From the NCBI GenBank assembly GCA_016787665.1, contig JAEUUC010000006.1, positions 1 to 64,000 on the forward strand: DNA of 64,000 nucleotides, given 5' to 3'. Every line of letters begins with the position of its first letter. The first letter of the stretch is position 1. Below, one piece after another: positions 17,450 to 26,286 of this stretch. The notes beneath the pieces were generated by a model. The model did not search any database. It saw only the letters and a list, made by a program, of their open reading frames with translations, and was not told the origin of the DNA. Origin of the DNA: Cyclobacteriaceae bacterium. GTDB taxonomy: Bacteria > Bacteroidota > Bacteroidia > Cytophagales > Cyclobacteriaceae. Made by a program: the position numbers and the translations under genes.

Positions 17450-19333
17450 CTACCGGATCGACACTTCGATCCTTCGGTTTTTCGCCCTGCTTTGGGCACT
17501 GGTATTTGGCAAAATGGGCCTTTTTGAGCCAAATCCGGCCACAAAAAAGCGGTTTTCCTGGATTCCATCGGCCACAAGATGCTGCTTAACACTTCCCGCT
17601 CGCTTCAGCGACAACTCCTGATTGTAGCTCTCCTGCCCCACATTGTCGGTGTGGCCCTGTATTTCGATCGCTATCTCCGGATTGTCCCGGAGGAATTGAG
17701 CAAGTTGGCTCAACTCGGTCTTCGATTTTTCCGAAAGCGCATAACTATTGGTCTCAAAGAAGACGTTGTTTAGGGTGGTGCCCGATTTAGAGGCAATAGG
17801 GCTAAGCCAACAATCCTGACGGACGTCCGGGTCATTCGGGCCTACAGCAAAATGCAAACTCTCAAACAGATATCCTTTCTTGTGAACGTGCACCGCATAG
17901 TCACCGGCATCCGGTAACACAAAAAGATACTCACCCGTAACCGAGTCTGACTCATACTCGGCAATTACCTGTTGGGAAATCAGATCAGCGAGGGCAACCG
18001 TGGCGCCCAAAGGCAGCTTGCTTGTCTTGTCGCGCACCAAACCACTTACCAATATCGAGCGCGCGGCAGGCCGAATGTTCTCCGGTAAGGATGCTCGGAA
18101 AATACGCGAACCGTCTTTTCGTGTCGATCCACTCACGGTATAGAAAGCATCACGACCCGTTCGCGAGATAAAAAAAGCAAACTGCTCAGCATGGTCATTC
18201 AGCGGATATCCCAGATTCACAGGCTCACTCCAGGGTTTTTGAAACTGGCGGTTAGCGAAATACAAATCCTGGCCACCAAATCCGGGTCGCCCATTCGAAG
18301 CAAAATACAGAATCAAGCCACTGGCATGGAGTTGTGGTGAAATCTCATCGTATGGCGTATTAACATTGCGCCCGGCATTGCGCGCGGGTTGCCAGATGTT
18401 GTTCTGATCTTTGGACGACACCCAAATGTCATACCCACCGTAACCACCCTTTCGGTCCGACACGAAATAAAGTTCACGCCCATCGGACGAAAGTGAAGGC
18501 TGAACTTCCCAGCCGGGCGAGTTAATGGCGCTGCCTAAATTATAGGCATCTGACCAATCGTTACCGACCTTGAAACTTTCATACAAGTCGCACCCGGAAG
18601 GCCCACAACGGGCGAATACGATGTGACGGCCATCGGCTGAAATGGAACAGGTGCCTTCGCGATAGCTCGTATTGATGGTTGGCGAAAGTGGCTCTGGCTT
18701 CTGCCAACGGCCTTTCACTTTTTGTGATATGACCAGATTTTCGTCATCCTGATTTCCGCGCCCGGTGCGCATGGTAAACACCAGTGTATTTTCATCGACC
18801 GATAGCACCGGAAAATACTGCATCGGAAAACAGTTAACCGTGTCTGACAAAGATCGTGCGTTGATGGTGGTCGGGCCCGTCATGTTCTCCAGGGCAAAGC
18901 GGCATTGACTCACCCAGACCTTCATCTGTTGAGCCTGACTGGCATTTCCCGGGTGAGTCAGGAACGACTCACCCATCGACAGGGAGCGTTGATAGTCACC
19001 CTTGCGCAGATACAAACGCGCAAGTTCATACTCATAGACAGGCCATTTGTTGGCCTGTGCAAGAGCCCTTCCGGCCTCCAGATTTTGAATTGCTCCTTCG
19101 CTGTTTTCCTTGCGGTCCAGCACCTGAGCTAACCGAAAATAGGCTTCCTCAAAATTCTTATCGACTTTGATGGCCTCGCGCAACATCGACTCGGCCTGGT
19201 CATACTGGCCCCGCACCCGGTAGTTATCCGCCTGCAAATACAGTTCAATGGCACGTTTTGACTTGGTGCTCAGCGCCTGCGACCACGCGGAAAAACTCAC
19301 CAACAAGAGGAGAATGCAATACGTTGCTCTCAT
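17450..19333 (-). CDS. TPR-PD40-CTLD-OmpA protein (PorE-like)
   Basis: A 627-aa secreted or outer-membrane-associated protein. A signal peptide (about 1-18) is followed by TPR repeats (about 20-150), a PD40/WD40-like beta-propeller (about 180-400, with repeats such as SADGRHIVFAR and SSDGRELYFVSDRKGGYGG), a carboxypeptidase-regulatory-like domain (about 425-500) and a C-terminal OmpA peptidoglycan-binding domain with IQGHTDNVG and NRRIEVSIR. This is the same domain order as PorE of the type IX secretion system in Porphyromonas gingivalis. Family resemblance is clear; a T9SS role is inference. Its ATG overlaps the pabC-like stop by 4 bases, so it is probably the last gene of the lepA-led run. 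Confidence 0.88.
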   Translation of the reverse strand: MRATYCILLLLVSFSAWSQALSTKSKRAIELYLQADNYRVRGQYDQAESMLREAIKVDKNFEEAYFRLAQVLDRKENSEGAIQNLEAGRALAQANKWPVYEYELARLYLRKGDYQRSLSMGESFLTHPGNASQAQQMKVWVSQCRFALENMTGPTTINARSLSDTVNCFPMQYFPVLSVDENTLVFTMRTGRGNQDDENLVISQKVKGRWQKPEPLSPTINTSYREGTCSISADGRHIVFARCGPSGCDLYESFKVGNDWSDAYNLGSAINSPGWEVQPSLSSDGRELYFVSDRKGGYGGYDIWVSSKDQNNIWQPARNAGRNVNTPYDEISPQLHASGLILYFASNGRPGFGGQDLYFANRQFQKPWSEPVNLGYPLNDHAEQFAFFISRTGRDAFYTVSGSTRKDGSRIFRASLPENIRPAARSILVSGLVRDKTSKLPLGATVALADLISQQVIAEYESDSVTGEYLFVLPDAGDYAVHVHKKGYLFESLHFAVGPNDPDVRQDCWLSPIASKSGTTLNNVFFETNSYALSEKSKTELSQLAQFLRDNPEIAIEIQGHTDNVGQESYNQELSLKRAGSVKQHLVADGIQENRFFVAGFGSKRPILPNTSAQSRAKNRRIEVSIR

Positions 19334-19929
19334 TCTACAATAGCCGAAACCGGCAACTCCGGAAAATCAAATCTAAGCATTGCATTGATCAATTTGAAGG
19401 ATTCAAATGACGGCAGATCCTCGACCGCAATATCGCGCGCGATAAGGCCGCCCCGGTCCGATAACTCCTGCCGCATGGTACCCTTTAGCAGGGGGTCATG
19501 AGGTGTTACCCACTGCCCGTCTCGTTGCTTAAACGCCAGGTTTGCATAACTCGTATCGGTGATTAATCCATTTTTTACGATCACTACATCATCAGCGGCA
19601 CCTCGCCTCGCGTAAAGTTCCTGCAGTGCGGCCCGGTCTGAAAATTTGTATGCATACGATATCGAGTTATCGTACACCAGGCGTAGGGCGCTGATTTTTT
19701 TTGGCTCATAGAGCGTTAGTTCAGTAGCAAAATCAATCCCATTATAGTTTACACGAAGCCGGAACAGCCCATCGCCCCGGAGGTGCACTCCCCGTACAAC
19801 CTCGGCCAGGCTAAAACCAGGCAGCCGGCCAAACAGATGCTGGCACGAACGCGCCACGCGCTCTTCATGATAATGCAGATTGAAGGGAGTACCTGCCCGA
19901 ACTGGAATGGTTTCAAACAACGGGAACAT
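19330..19929 (-). CDS. pabC: Aminotransferase class IV, aminodeoxychorismate lyase-like
   Basis: A 199-aa PLP enzyme of fold type IV, probably 4-amino-4-deoxychorismate lyase, which releases pyruvate to give p-aminobenzoate for folate. The likely PLP lysine is in YAYKFSDR near residue 95. The GLITDTSYANLAF stretch corresponds to the PLP-binding loop, with Asp where E. coli PabC has Glu. The protein is shorter than the roughly 270 residues of E. coli PabC, but no frameshift is seen. It overlaps pabB by 17 bases and the downstream PorE-like gene by 4, and its neighbours pabB and folD support the folate assignment. Confidence 0.8.
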   Translation of the reverse strand: MFPLFETIPVRAGTPFNLHYHEERVARSCQHLFGRLPGFSLAEVVRGVHLRGDGLFRLRVNYNGIDFATELTLYEPKKISALRLVYDNSISYAYKFSDRAALQELYARRGAADDVVIVKNGLITDTSYANLAFKQRDGQWVTPHDPLLKGTMRQELSDRGGLIARDIAVEDLPSFESFKLINAMLRFDFPELPVSAIVE

Positions 19930-20872
19930 ACACCTTGATCAACGTTTCTTCATATTCGCGGCTGCAATCGCTACCCAATGTGATTCCACCCCCGCTTCGG
20001 TAAAAAAAACCGTCACGCGTCTTTTCAATATAACGGATCAACACTGCACTATCGATGTTATGGCCATCAAAAAAGCCCATGACTCCGCAATAATATCCTC
20101 TGGGTTCTGGCTCCGCCTCCCGAATGATCTCGCATGTTTTGCGCTTGGGCGCTCCTGAAACAGACCCGGCCGGAAGCAGCTTGTGAAAGATATCGCCTAC
20201 GTGATCTCTCCATCCAGAGTTCATTTCCCCACTAATTTCTGAACTGGTCTGCCAAACCTCGCCTGACTGCGTTTTGATCTTCTCCAGGTAACGAAACCGG
20301 TCTACGCGAACCCGCTGCGCCACCTGACCGATATCATTACGCATGAGATCAACAATGGTAACGTGTTCGGCTAGCTCTTTTGTGTCGTTCAATAGCCTGT
20401 CTTCCGCATCGTCAAGCGATGCATCGATCGTCCCCTTCATCGGGTAAGTAAATATCCTATCCCCGCGTGTACGCACAAAGCACTCGGGTGAAAAAACTAC
20501 GAAGTTTCGTTTTCGGTCCAAAAGTTTATAAGGCGCACTACTGGCATGGAAGATTTGTTCTAGCGATCCCTCAAGTGAAACCTTGTGCCTGACGGTGTAA
20601 TTGGTCAGGTAGGAGTCTCCCCGCGAAAGCGAATGGTACACCCGTTGGTAGCCATCATCATATTGATCCTTCGGAAAAGGCTCATCTATGGCAATACGGA
20701 CTGCAGTCAGTGCCTTACGAGGCTTAATCTCATGGAAGGCGAACTGAATTCCTTCGGCTTCCAGTTCATCAATCAGGATAACACGGGGACGTTGTAGCTC
20801 GAAATCCAGTAAGAAGAAGAACGGAGTTCTTGAACGGCCAAACTGATTCATTGCCGCCCGCCAGTCCTTCAT
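19913..20872 (-). CDS. pabB: Aminodeoxychorismate synthase component I
   Basis: A 319-aa chorismate-binding enzyme (anthranilate synthase/PabB/MenF family) that aminates chorismate to aminodeoxychorismate with ammonia from a PabA glutaminase. Conserved blocks include FSPECFVRTRGDRIFTYPMKG, IVDLMRNDIGQVA and LLPAGSVSGAPKRKTCEII, ending with YYCGVMGFFDG. It lacks the extended N-terminal domain of E. coli PabB but is complete for the catalytic part. ATGA overlap with queE (4 bases), and 17-base overlap with pabC. No pabA gene is present in the window. Confidence 0.92.
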   Translation of the reverse strand: MKDWRAAMNQFGRSRTPFFFLLDFELQRPRVILIDELEAEGIQFAFHEIKPRKALTAVRIAIDEPFPKDQYDDGYQRVYHSLSRGDSYLTNYTVRHKVSLEGSLEQIFHASSAPYKLLDRKRNFVVFSPECFVRTRGDRIFTYPMKGTIDASLDDAEDRLLNDTKELAEHVTIVDLMRNDIGQVAQRVRVDRFRYLEKIKTQSGEVWQTSSEISGEMNSGWRDHVGDIFHKLLPAGSVSGAPKRKTCEIIREAEPEPRGYYCGVMGFFDGHNIDSAVLIRYIEKTRDGFFYRSGGGITLGSDCSREYEETLIKVYVPVV

Positions 20873-21510
20873 GGGATGTCCATGTATTTATGGATCTGGA
20901 GAGAAATCTTCCACCGCGGATGTTGTTTAACATAAGCCACAATCTGGGGAAGAATTTCCTTTTCGCGCGACCATTCCGGTTGCAAATAGAGTTCGCAATT
21001 GGGCGAAACAAGGGCGGCATATTCTTCCGCCCATTGAAAATCAGTTTTGTGAAAAATGACCACTTTCAGTTCATTGGCGTGTTGGGCAAACGAAGAATGA
21101 GGCGCCTTAAACTTTTTGGGTGAGAAACACACCCAATCCCACTGCCCCGTTAGCGGATACGCCCCGGATGATTCGATGTGTGTTCGAAGGCCCCGTCCTT
21201 TCAGTTCGGAAGTGAGCGCCTCCAGATTATGCATGGTAGGTTCGCCTCCGGTAACCACCACTATGGGGCTGCCGCTGGCTTGTGCGCGCTCACCCAATGT
21301 GGCTATGGAAACGCGAGGGTGTGCATTAACATCCCACGAATCTTTCACATCGCACCACACACATTTCACTTCGCAGCCGCCCAGGCGTATGAAATAAGCC
21401 GCATGTCCCTGAAAGGCACCTTCACCCTGAAGGGTATAAAAGTCCTCCATAACAGGAAGTGACATTCCGATCATTTTTCCTCTGTCCGCCTCAGCCGGTC
21501 TCACGTCCAT
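20869..21510 (-). CDS. queE: 7-carboxy-7-deazaguanine synthase
   Basis: A 213-aa radical SAM enzyme that rearranges 6-carboxytetrahydropterin to 7-carboxy-7-deazaguanine, a step to preQ1/queuosine. The FeS cluster motif is GGCEVKCVWCDVKDSW near residues 44-59, C-x3-C-x2-C as in canonical radical SAM proteins. Family signatures FYTLQGEG and VVVTGGEPTMHNL are present. The first ATG (21510) is used; MSLPVMEDF (codon 16) is an alternative. Its substrate would come from queD near 11 kb. It lies 15 bases after folD and overlaps pabB by 4. Confidence 0.93.
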   Translation of the reverse strand: MDVRPAEADRGKMIGMSLPVMEDFYTLQGEGAFQGHAAYFIRLGGCEVKCVWCDVKDSWDVNAHPRVSIATLGERAQASGSPIVVVTGGEPTMHNLEALTSELKGRGLRTHIESSGAYPLTGQWDWVCFSPKKFKAPHSSFAQHANELKVVIFHKTDFQWAEEYAALVSPNCELYLQPEWSREKEILPQIVAYVKQHPRWKISLQIHKYMDIP

Positions 21511-21525
21511 GAAGGTGAAAAAATA

Positions 21526-22416
21526 TTAGGGGTTTCGAATTTCGGTTGCCCGAAGCGTATTCAGCAAGAGGGAAGCGATGGTCATGGGGCCTACCCCGCC
21601 TGGCACGGGCGTGATAAACGAAGCTTTGGCCGCCACGGGTGCAAAATCAACGTCACCCTTCAAGGCAAATCCATTCTTATACTGGGGTCCTTCCACGCGG
21701 GTCGTGCCAACATCAACCACCACTACGCCCTCCTTAACCATATCAGCTGTAATCAATCCGGGTTTGCCTACCGCACTCACCAGGATATCGGCTTTTTGGG
21801 TGAAGCTCTTGATGTCCTGCGTGTACTTATGGCAAATCGTAACGGTGGCCTTTCCTTCTTCCACCAACATCATACTGAGCGGAGCGCCCACCAGGCGGCT
21901 CGCTCCAATCACCACACAGTTTTTGCCCTCGGTCGGTATTTGATACCGTTTGAGCAACTCCATAACACCAAAGGGCGTGGCGGGCAACAGAAGCGGATGT
22001 TTCGACACGATGCTGCCAAAGTTCCGATTGGTGAACCCATCTACATCTTTATCCGGGCGGATTTTTTCGGTGATGTGCTCTACGGAGATGTGTGGCGGTA
22101 GCGGTAACTGGACAATAAACCCATCCACATCTTCATCGCGGTTCACCTGGTCGATGTGCTTCATCAGCTTATCCTCGCTAATGGTATCGGCAAAACGCAT
22201 CATGGTGTAATGGAACCCCACTTCCTTACAGGCCTTCACTTTATGGTCGACATACGTCTGACTGGCGCCATCGTCACCGACCAGGATAATAGCCAGGTGC
22301 GGGATTTTCTTGCTGGCCTGCTTACGGGTAAGCACCTTGGCGGAAATCTCAGCCTTGATCTCGGTGGCAATCTTGCGCCCGTCAATTACCGTGTACGATG
22401 TGGCCGCTCCTGTCAT
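21526..22416 (-). CDS. folD: Bifunctional methylenetetrahydrofolate dehydrogenase/cyclohydrolase
   Basis: A 296-aa cytosolic enzyme interconverting methylene-, methenyl- and 10-formyl-tetrahydrofolate. The catalytic stretch SQTYVDHKVKACKEVGF contains the active Tyr and Lys. DGFIVQLPLPPHI and the C-terminal PVPGGVGPMTIASLL are family hallmarks, and VVIGASRLVGAPLSMML is the NADP-binding part. It starts only 3 bases after lepA stops and stands next to pab genes, so a C1/folate grouping within the operon is apparent. Confidence 0.97.
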   Translation of the reverse strand: MTGAATSYTVIDGRKIATEIKAEISAKVLTRKQASKKIPHLAIILVGDDGASQTYVDHKVKACKEVGFHYTMMRFADTISEDKLMKHIDQVNRDEDVDGFIVQLPLPPHISVEHITEKIRPDKDVDGFTNRNFGSIVSKHPLLLPATPFGVMELLKRYQIPTEGKNCVVIGASRLVGAPLSMMLVEEGKATVTICHKYTQDIKSFTQKADILVSAVGKPGLITADMVKEGVVVVDVGTTRVEGPQYKNGFALKGDVDFAPVAAKASFITPVPGGVGPMTIASLLLNTLRATEIRNP

Positions 22417-22419
22417 GGT

Positions 22420-24219
22420 TTAGTCGATTTTTAACACTGCCATAAAGGCTTCCTGCGGAACTTCTACCGTTCCGATCTGGCGCATGCGCTTCTTTCCTTT
22501 CTTCTGCTTCTCCAGCAATTTTCGCTTACGCGAGATATCACCACCGTAGCACTTCGCCAAAACATTCTTCCGAATCGCGCTCAACGTTTCGCGGGCTACA
22601 ATCTTTTGGCCGATGGCTGCCTGGATGGCCACTTCGAACATATGGCGTGGAATCAACTCCTTTAATTTCTCACATAACTTTCTACCCCACTCCTGTGCCT
22701 TACCGCGGTGAACAATGGCAGAGAGGGCATCCACCTTATCGCCATTCAGCATCACATCCAGTTTCACCATGTCGCTTTCGCGGAACCCGATGAGGTGATA
22801 GTCCAACGATGCATACCCGCGTGATATGGTCTTCAGTTTATCAAAAAAGTCAAACACGATTTCAGCCAGCGGCATTTCAAACGTCAGTTCAACACGGTCG
22901 GTGGTCAGGTAATTCTGATTGATGATAATGCCGCGCTTGTCCATGCACAACTTGATGATGGCTCCAATAAACTCGGCTTTCGAAATAATCTGCGCGCGTA
23001 TGAAGGGCTCCTCGATCCGCTCCGTAGCGGTGGGGTCGGGCATTTCCGATGGCGCGTTGATCTCCATTACCTCTCCGTTGGTGAGGTAGGCTTTAAACTG
23101 AACGGAGGGCACCGTGGTAATCACGGTCATGCCAAATTCACGCTCTAACCGTTCTTGAATGATTTCCATGTGCAACATGCCCAGGAAACCGCAGCGGAAT
23201 CCGAAGCCTAGTGCAGCCGAAGTTTCCGGCTCCCATACCAGCGAAGCATCGTTCAGTTGAAGCTTTTCCATCGAGGCGCGCAACTCCTCAAACTCCGATG
23301 TCTCCACGGGGTAGATGCCCGCAAAGACCATGGGCTTCACGTTTTCAAAACCGTGAATGGCCTGGCCCGGCTTTTCCGGGTGGGTGATGGTATCACCCAC
23401 CTTCACTTCTTTTGCTTCTTTGATTCCGGAAATCAGGTATCCCACATTACCAGCGCTGATCTCCTGGCGGGGCTGTTTCTCCAACTTCAGCACGCCAATT
23501 TCATCGGCATTATACTGCTGGTCGGTGCTGACGAACTTGACTTTGTCGCCCTTGCGAATAGTACCGTTGAAAACCCGGAAGTACACTTCAATACCCCGAA
23601 AAGAATTGAACACCGAATCGAAGATCATCGCCTGCAGCGGAGCATTAGGGTCGCCTTTTGGCGAAGGAATGCGTTTCACCACCGCCTTGAGGATATCTTC
23701 GATGCCAATTCCCTCTTTTGCGCTGGCGCGGATGATGTCTTCCGGCTTGCATCCAATCAGATCAACGATCTCATCTGTTACTTCCTCGGGCATGGCGTGC
23801 GGGAGGTCAATCTTATTCATCACGGGGATGATTTCCAGATTGTGTTCCAGGGCGAGGTATAGGTTGGAGATCGTTTGCGCCTCGATGCCCTGACTGGCGT
23901 CTACCACCAGCAGAGCGCCTTCACAGGCTGCAATCGAGCGCGAAACCTCGTAAGAGAAGTCGACATGGCCGGGCGTGTCAATCAGGTTGAGGGTGTATTC
24001 CCGGCCGTCTTGTTTGTACTGCATCTGGATGGCGTGGGCCTTGATCGTAATGCCCTTTTCACGCTCCAGGTCCATATTATCGAGCACCTGCGCCTGCATT
24101 TGGCGGTTGGTGAGGGTACCGGTGAACTCCAAAAGACGGTCGGCCAGGGTGCTCTTGCCGTGGTCAATATGAGCGATAATGCAGAAATTTCGAATGTGGT
24201 CCATGCCCTTCATCTCCAA
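22420..24219 (-). CDS. lepA: Elongation factor 4 (LepA)
   Basis: A 599-aa ribosome-bound translational GTPase linked to translation under stress and ribosome biogenesis. The GTPase motifs are [10 protein letters not shown] (G1), DTPGHVDF (G3) and MNKIDLP (G4). The C-terminal EF4-specific domain contains [24 protein letters not shown]. Three start codons are close together ([11 protein letters not shown]); the third, MDHIRNF at 24204, is the usual family start, and a predicted transcription start near 24230 allows any of them. First gene of the run lepA-folD-queE-pabB-pabC-porE-like. Confidence 0.97.
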   Translation of the reverse strand: MEMKGMDHIRNFCIIAHIDHGKSTLADRLLEFTGTLTNRQMQAQVLDNMDLEREKGITIKAHAIQMQYKQDGREYTLNLIDTPGHVDFSYEVSRSIAACEGALLVVDASQGIEAQTISNLYLALEHNLEIIPVMNKIDLPHAMPEEVTDEIVDLIGCKPEDIIRASAKEGIGIEDILKAVVKRIPSPKGDPNAPLQAMIFDSVFNSFRGIEVYFRVFNGTIRKGDKVKFVSTDQQYNADEIGVLKLEKQPRQEISAGNVGYLISGIKEAKEVKVGDTITHPEKPGQAIHGFENVKPMVFAGIYPVETSEFEELRASMEKLQLNDASLVWEPETSAALGFGFRCGFLGMLHMEIIQERLEREFGMTVITTVPSVQFKAYLTNGEVMEINAPSEMPDPTATERIEEPFIRAQIISKAEFIGAIIKLCMDKRGIIINQNYLTTDRVELTFEMPLAEIVFDFFDKLKTISRGYASLDYHLIGFRESDMVKLDVMLNGDKVDALSAIVHRGKAQEWGRKLCEKLKELIPRHMFEVAIQAAIGQKIVARETLSAIRKNVLAKCYGGDISRKRKLLEKQKKGKKRMRQIGTVEVPQEAFMAVLKID

Positions 24220-24236
24220 ACCTAAATTTTAGACCG

Positions 24237-24244
24237 CAAAAGTA
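24237..24244 (-). promoter_or_regulatory. -7 promoter element for the lepA run
   Basis: On the minus strand TACTTTTG matches TAnnTTTG. It lies 17 bases upstream of the first lepA start codon, so the leader would be short. No TTG -33 box is obvious. Confidence 0.5.
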
Positions 24245-24270
24245 GGGATTTTGGAGCTTTTTCGGGCCGT

Positions 24271-24306
24271 AAAAAAAAAGGCCACACTGGACTTGCCAGC
24301 GTGGCC
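24271..24306 (-). terminator. Intrinsic terminator of second SusC/SusD operon
   Basis: GGCCACGCTGG and CCAGTGTGGCC (minus strand) form an 11-bp stem with one mismatch around a 5-base loop, followed by nine T. It lies 18 bases past the small lipoprotein stop and upstream of the lepA promoter. Confidence 0.88.
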
Positions 24307-24324
24307 CATTCAAACGACTACTTT

Positions 24325-24840
24325 CTAGTTCAGGTTAATTCTAATTCCAAGCCGTCTGTAGTTCTCGGAGGGCTTGAGATTACTATTGCCATCCAACTTC
24401 AGAATTATCAATGCAGTTTTGCCGGTTTGCGCAGGGAAACCGGGCAAAATGGTTAACCCTGTGAAGTTTACCTTACTCGCACTTGCGGGAAAGTCCAAAT
24501 TACCATTCAACGTGTAGTGTACACCTTCCTCTGCAACAATCGTATTTGCATTCAAAAGACTTGCTGGCACTTCGTCTCTGGTAACCGTGATTGCCTCAGC
24601 AGCACTCAATTGCGCACCCACCAGATTAACTTGGTAGGATGGCGTTCCGGACGCTCTGGTCAAGGCGGTGAGCAACGGGAAGCTTTGGCCTGCGGCCTTC
24701 GCGTTTGTCACCGCTTGTTCAAACTCAACCTGCGCACCGAGAAACAACACCTCACGGTCTTCAAAACAGGAAGACAACAACCCAAGGGTGAGTATTGAAA
24801 AGAAAGCTAAAGATCTCAAATTCTTCATAGTCAAAGCCAT
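24325..24840 (-). CDS. Small SusC/SusD-associated lipoprotein
   Basis: A 171-aa predicted lipoprotein: the signal peptide ends in LGLLSSC, with the lipidated Cys at about residue 25. The rest is beta-rich, with EEGVHYTLNGNL and a C-terminal ENYRRLGIRINLN that recall the DUF1735/DUF4843/Calx-beta-like lipoproteins often third in Sus loci. I cannot name the family with certainty. The start is given as MALTMKNL (24840), just beyond the SusD stop; MKNLRSL (24828) is equally plausible, and a longer form from 24855 would overlap the SusD gene. It probably sits on the outer membrane with the SusC/SusD pair and helps bind ligand. Confidence 0.7.
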   Translation of the reverse strand: MALTMKNLRSLAFFSILTLGLLSSCFEDREVLFLGAQVEFEQAVTNAKAAGQSFPLLTALTRASGTPSYQVNLVGAQLSAAEAITVTRDEVPASLLNANTIVAEEGVHYTLNGNLDFPASASKVNFTGLTILPGFPAQTGKTALIILKLDGNSNLKPSENYRRLGIRINLN

Positions 24841-24841
24841 T

Positions 24842-26266
24842 TTAGTAGTTCGCATTTTGCTTCAAATTAGGATTGGACTGGATTTCCCGAATTGGTATCG
24901 GGGCTAGAATTCGGTAATCATCGTAGGGAACGTTTCCAGTTGACTTCGTAAGCCCTAGGCCTCGTCTTTTCATGTCAAACCATCGATCACCTTCCCAACC
25001 CAGTTCAAGTTGGCGCTGAAGGTAAATCGCATTTAATAAGGCCGCACCCACTACCGTATTATCGTAGGGGGCAAGGCCAGCTCGTTGTGCAATGACATTT
25101 ACGTCAGCGCGTGCTGCATTTTCATCAGGAGCAGCTTTTCGGAGGCGGGCCTCCGCACGGATCAAATGCAGTTCTGAGGTACGCATTACCGGAATATTAT
25201 CCATATACACAGTACCCGTTTTGCCTAGAAATTTGGTGCATTCAATAACAATAGACCCTGAACGGTTCAGACCATTTTCATAAAGTGTACGTCTGACATC
25301 GCCAACCGGGAACAGGCTGAGGTATGCCGATGTGGGTACCACGGCACCCCATCCACCCAGTGTTGTGGAAGGAGGCAGCGCAATACGAGTAGTAAAGGCA
25401 GACTGAACAGACTCATTTACACCGATGGTCTCGCTATCCGTTGTAAAGGTGACTTCAAACAGAGACTCGGGATGTACCCGTTGACGCCAATCTGCCACAT
25501 AAGAAGCGTTTGTAGAAAGATTACCTTTTAACGCCAGCGCCTGAGTAGCATATGACTCGGCATTATCGAAGTCACGATTATAGAGGGCAACTTTCGAATA
25601 CAGGGCAAAAGCAAAAGCACGTGTGACATAAGTCGGGCCACCCGCGGTGGGCGCTTTTGTGATGGCCACGTTCAAATCGGCATACATCTGGCTGTAAACC
25701 TCAGCCTGAGTAGCCCTTGATTTCAGTTCGATCTGGCTTGGATCAAGCACGCCCGTCAGGAATAAGGGTACACCGCCAAAATCAACCGATGGCGATGGGG
25801 CCATGCCTGGTTCATAGGCGTATGCCCTCATGAGGTCAAAATAGAACAAAGCACGCAGAGCCCGGATTTGGCCTTCCACCGAGTCACGAAACGAATCGGT
25901 AATATTTGCTGAAGGGAGGGCCTCCAACAAAATATTGATTTGGTTAATCACGTTGTAGGCTGTTGCCCAGTTGCCAAAATGGTTGTTGGGAGCATTGGCA
26001 CCTTGCTGCACATACCGACCACCTGCCCGATTGATAATCCGCGCGTTGTCCGCTAGCGCCTCAGCTGTAGCAACAAAATCACGACCATAGAGCAGGGTAC
26101 TTTTCAAATTGCTGTAGATGTTCGCCAGGTTCGCGGTGATACCCTCCGGTGTCTTCAGCGCCTGTGACGAATCAATAGACTGCCGAGGATCGATTTCTAA
26201 TATGGACTCGCAAGAGGCAAAAACTAATAAGCTTGTCAATAGGCTTAAAGAATATATTTTTTTCAT
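24842..26266 (-). CDS. RagB/SusD-family outer-membrane lipoprotein
   Basis: A 474-aa lipoprotein with signal peptide and lipobox LLVFASC (Cys at about 19), followed by ESILEIDPRQSI, the classic SusD N-terminus (LDxxP). The helical core holds TPR-like repeats. The C-terminus has the conserved LGWEGDRWFDMKRRGLG and PIPIREIQSNPNLKQN. It belongs to the main RagB/SusD family, unlike the SusD-like_2 protein at 12.5 kb. It lies 20 bases after its SusC partner and directly before the small lipoprotein gene. Confidence 0.95.
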   Translation of the reverse strand: MKKIYSLSLLTSLLVFASCESILEIDPRQSIDSSQALKTPEGITANLANIYSNLKSTLLYGRDFVATAEALADNARIINRAGGRYVQQGANAPNNHFGNWATAYNVINQINILLEALPSANITDSFRDSVEGQIRALRALFYFDLMRAYAYEPGMAPSPSVDFGGVPLFLTGVLDPSQIELKSRATQAEVYSQMYADLNVAITKAPTAGGPTYVTRAFAFALYSKVALYNRDFDNAESYATQALALKGNLSTNASYVADWRQRVHPESLFEVTFTTDSETIGVNESVQSAFTTRIALPPSTTLGGWGAVVPTSAYLSLFPVGDVRRTLYENGLNRSGSIVIECTKFLGKTGTVYMDNIPVMRTSELHLIRAEARLRKAAPDENAARADVNVIAQRAGLAPYDNTVVGAALLNAIYLQRQLELGWEGDRWFDMKRRGLGLTKSTGNVPYDDYRILAPIPIREIQSNPNLKQNANY

Positions 26267-26286
26267 GATTTCTTCGTTAAGACAGT

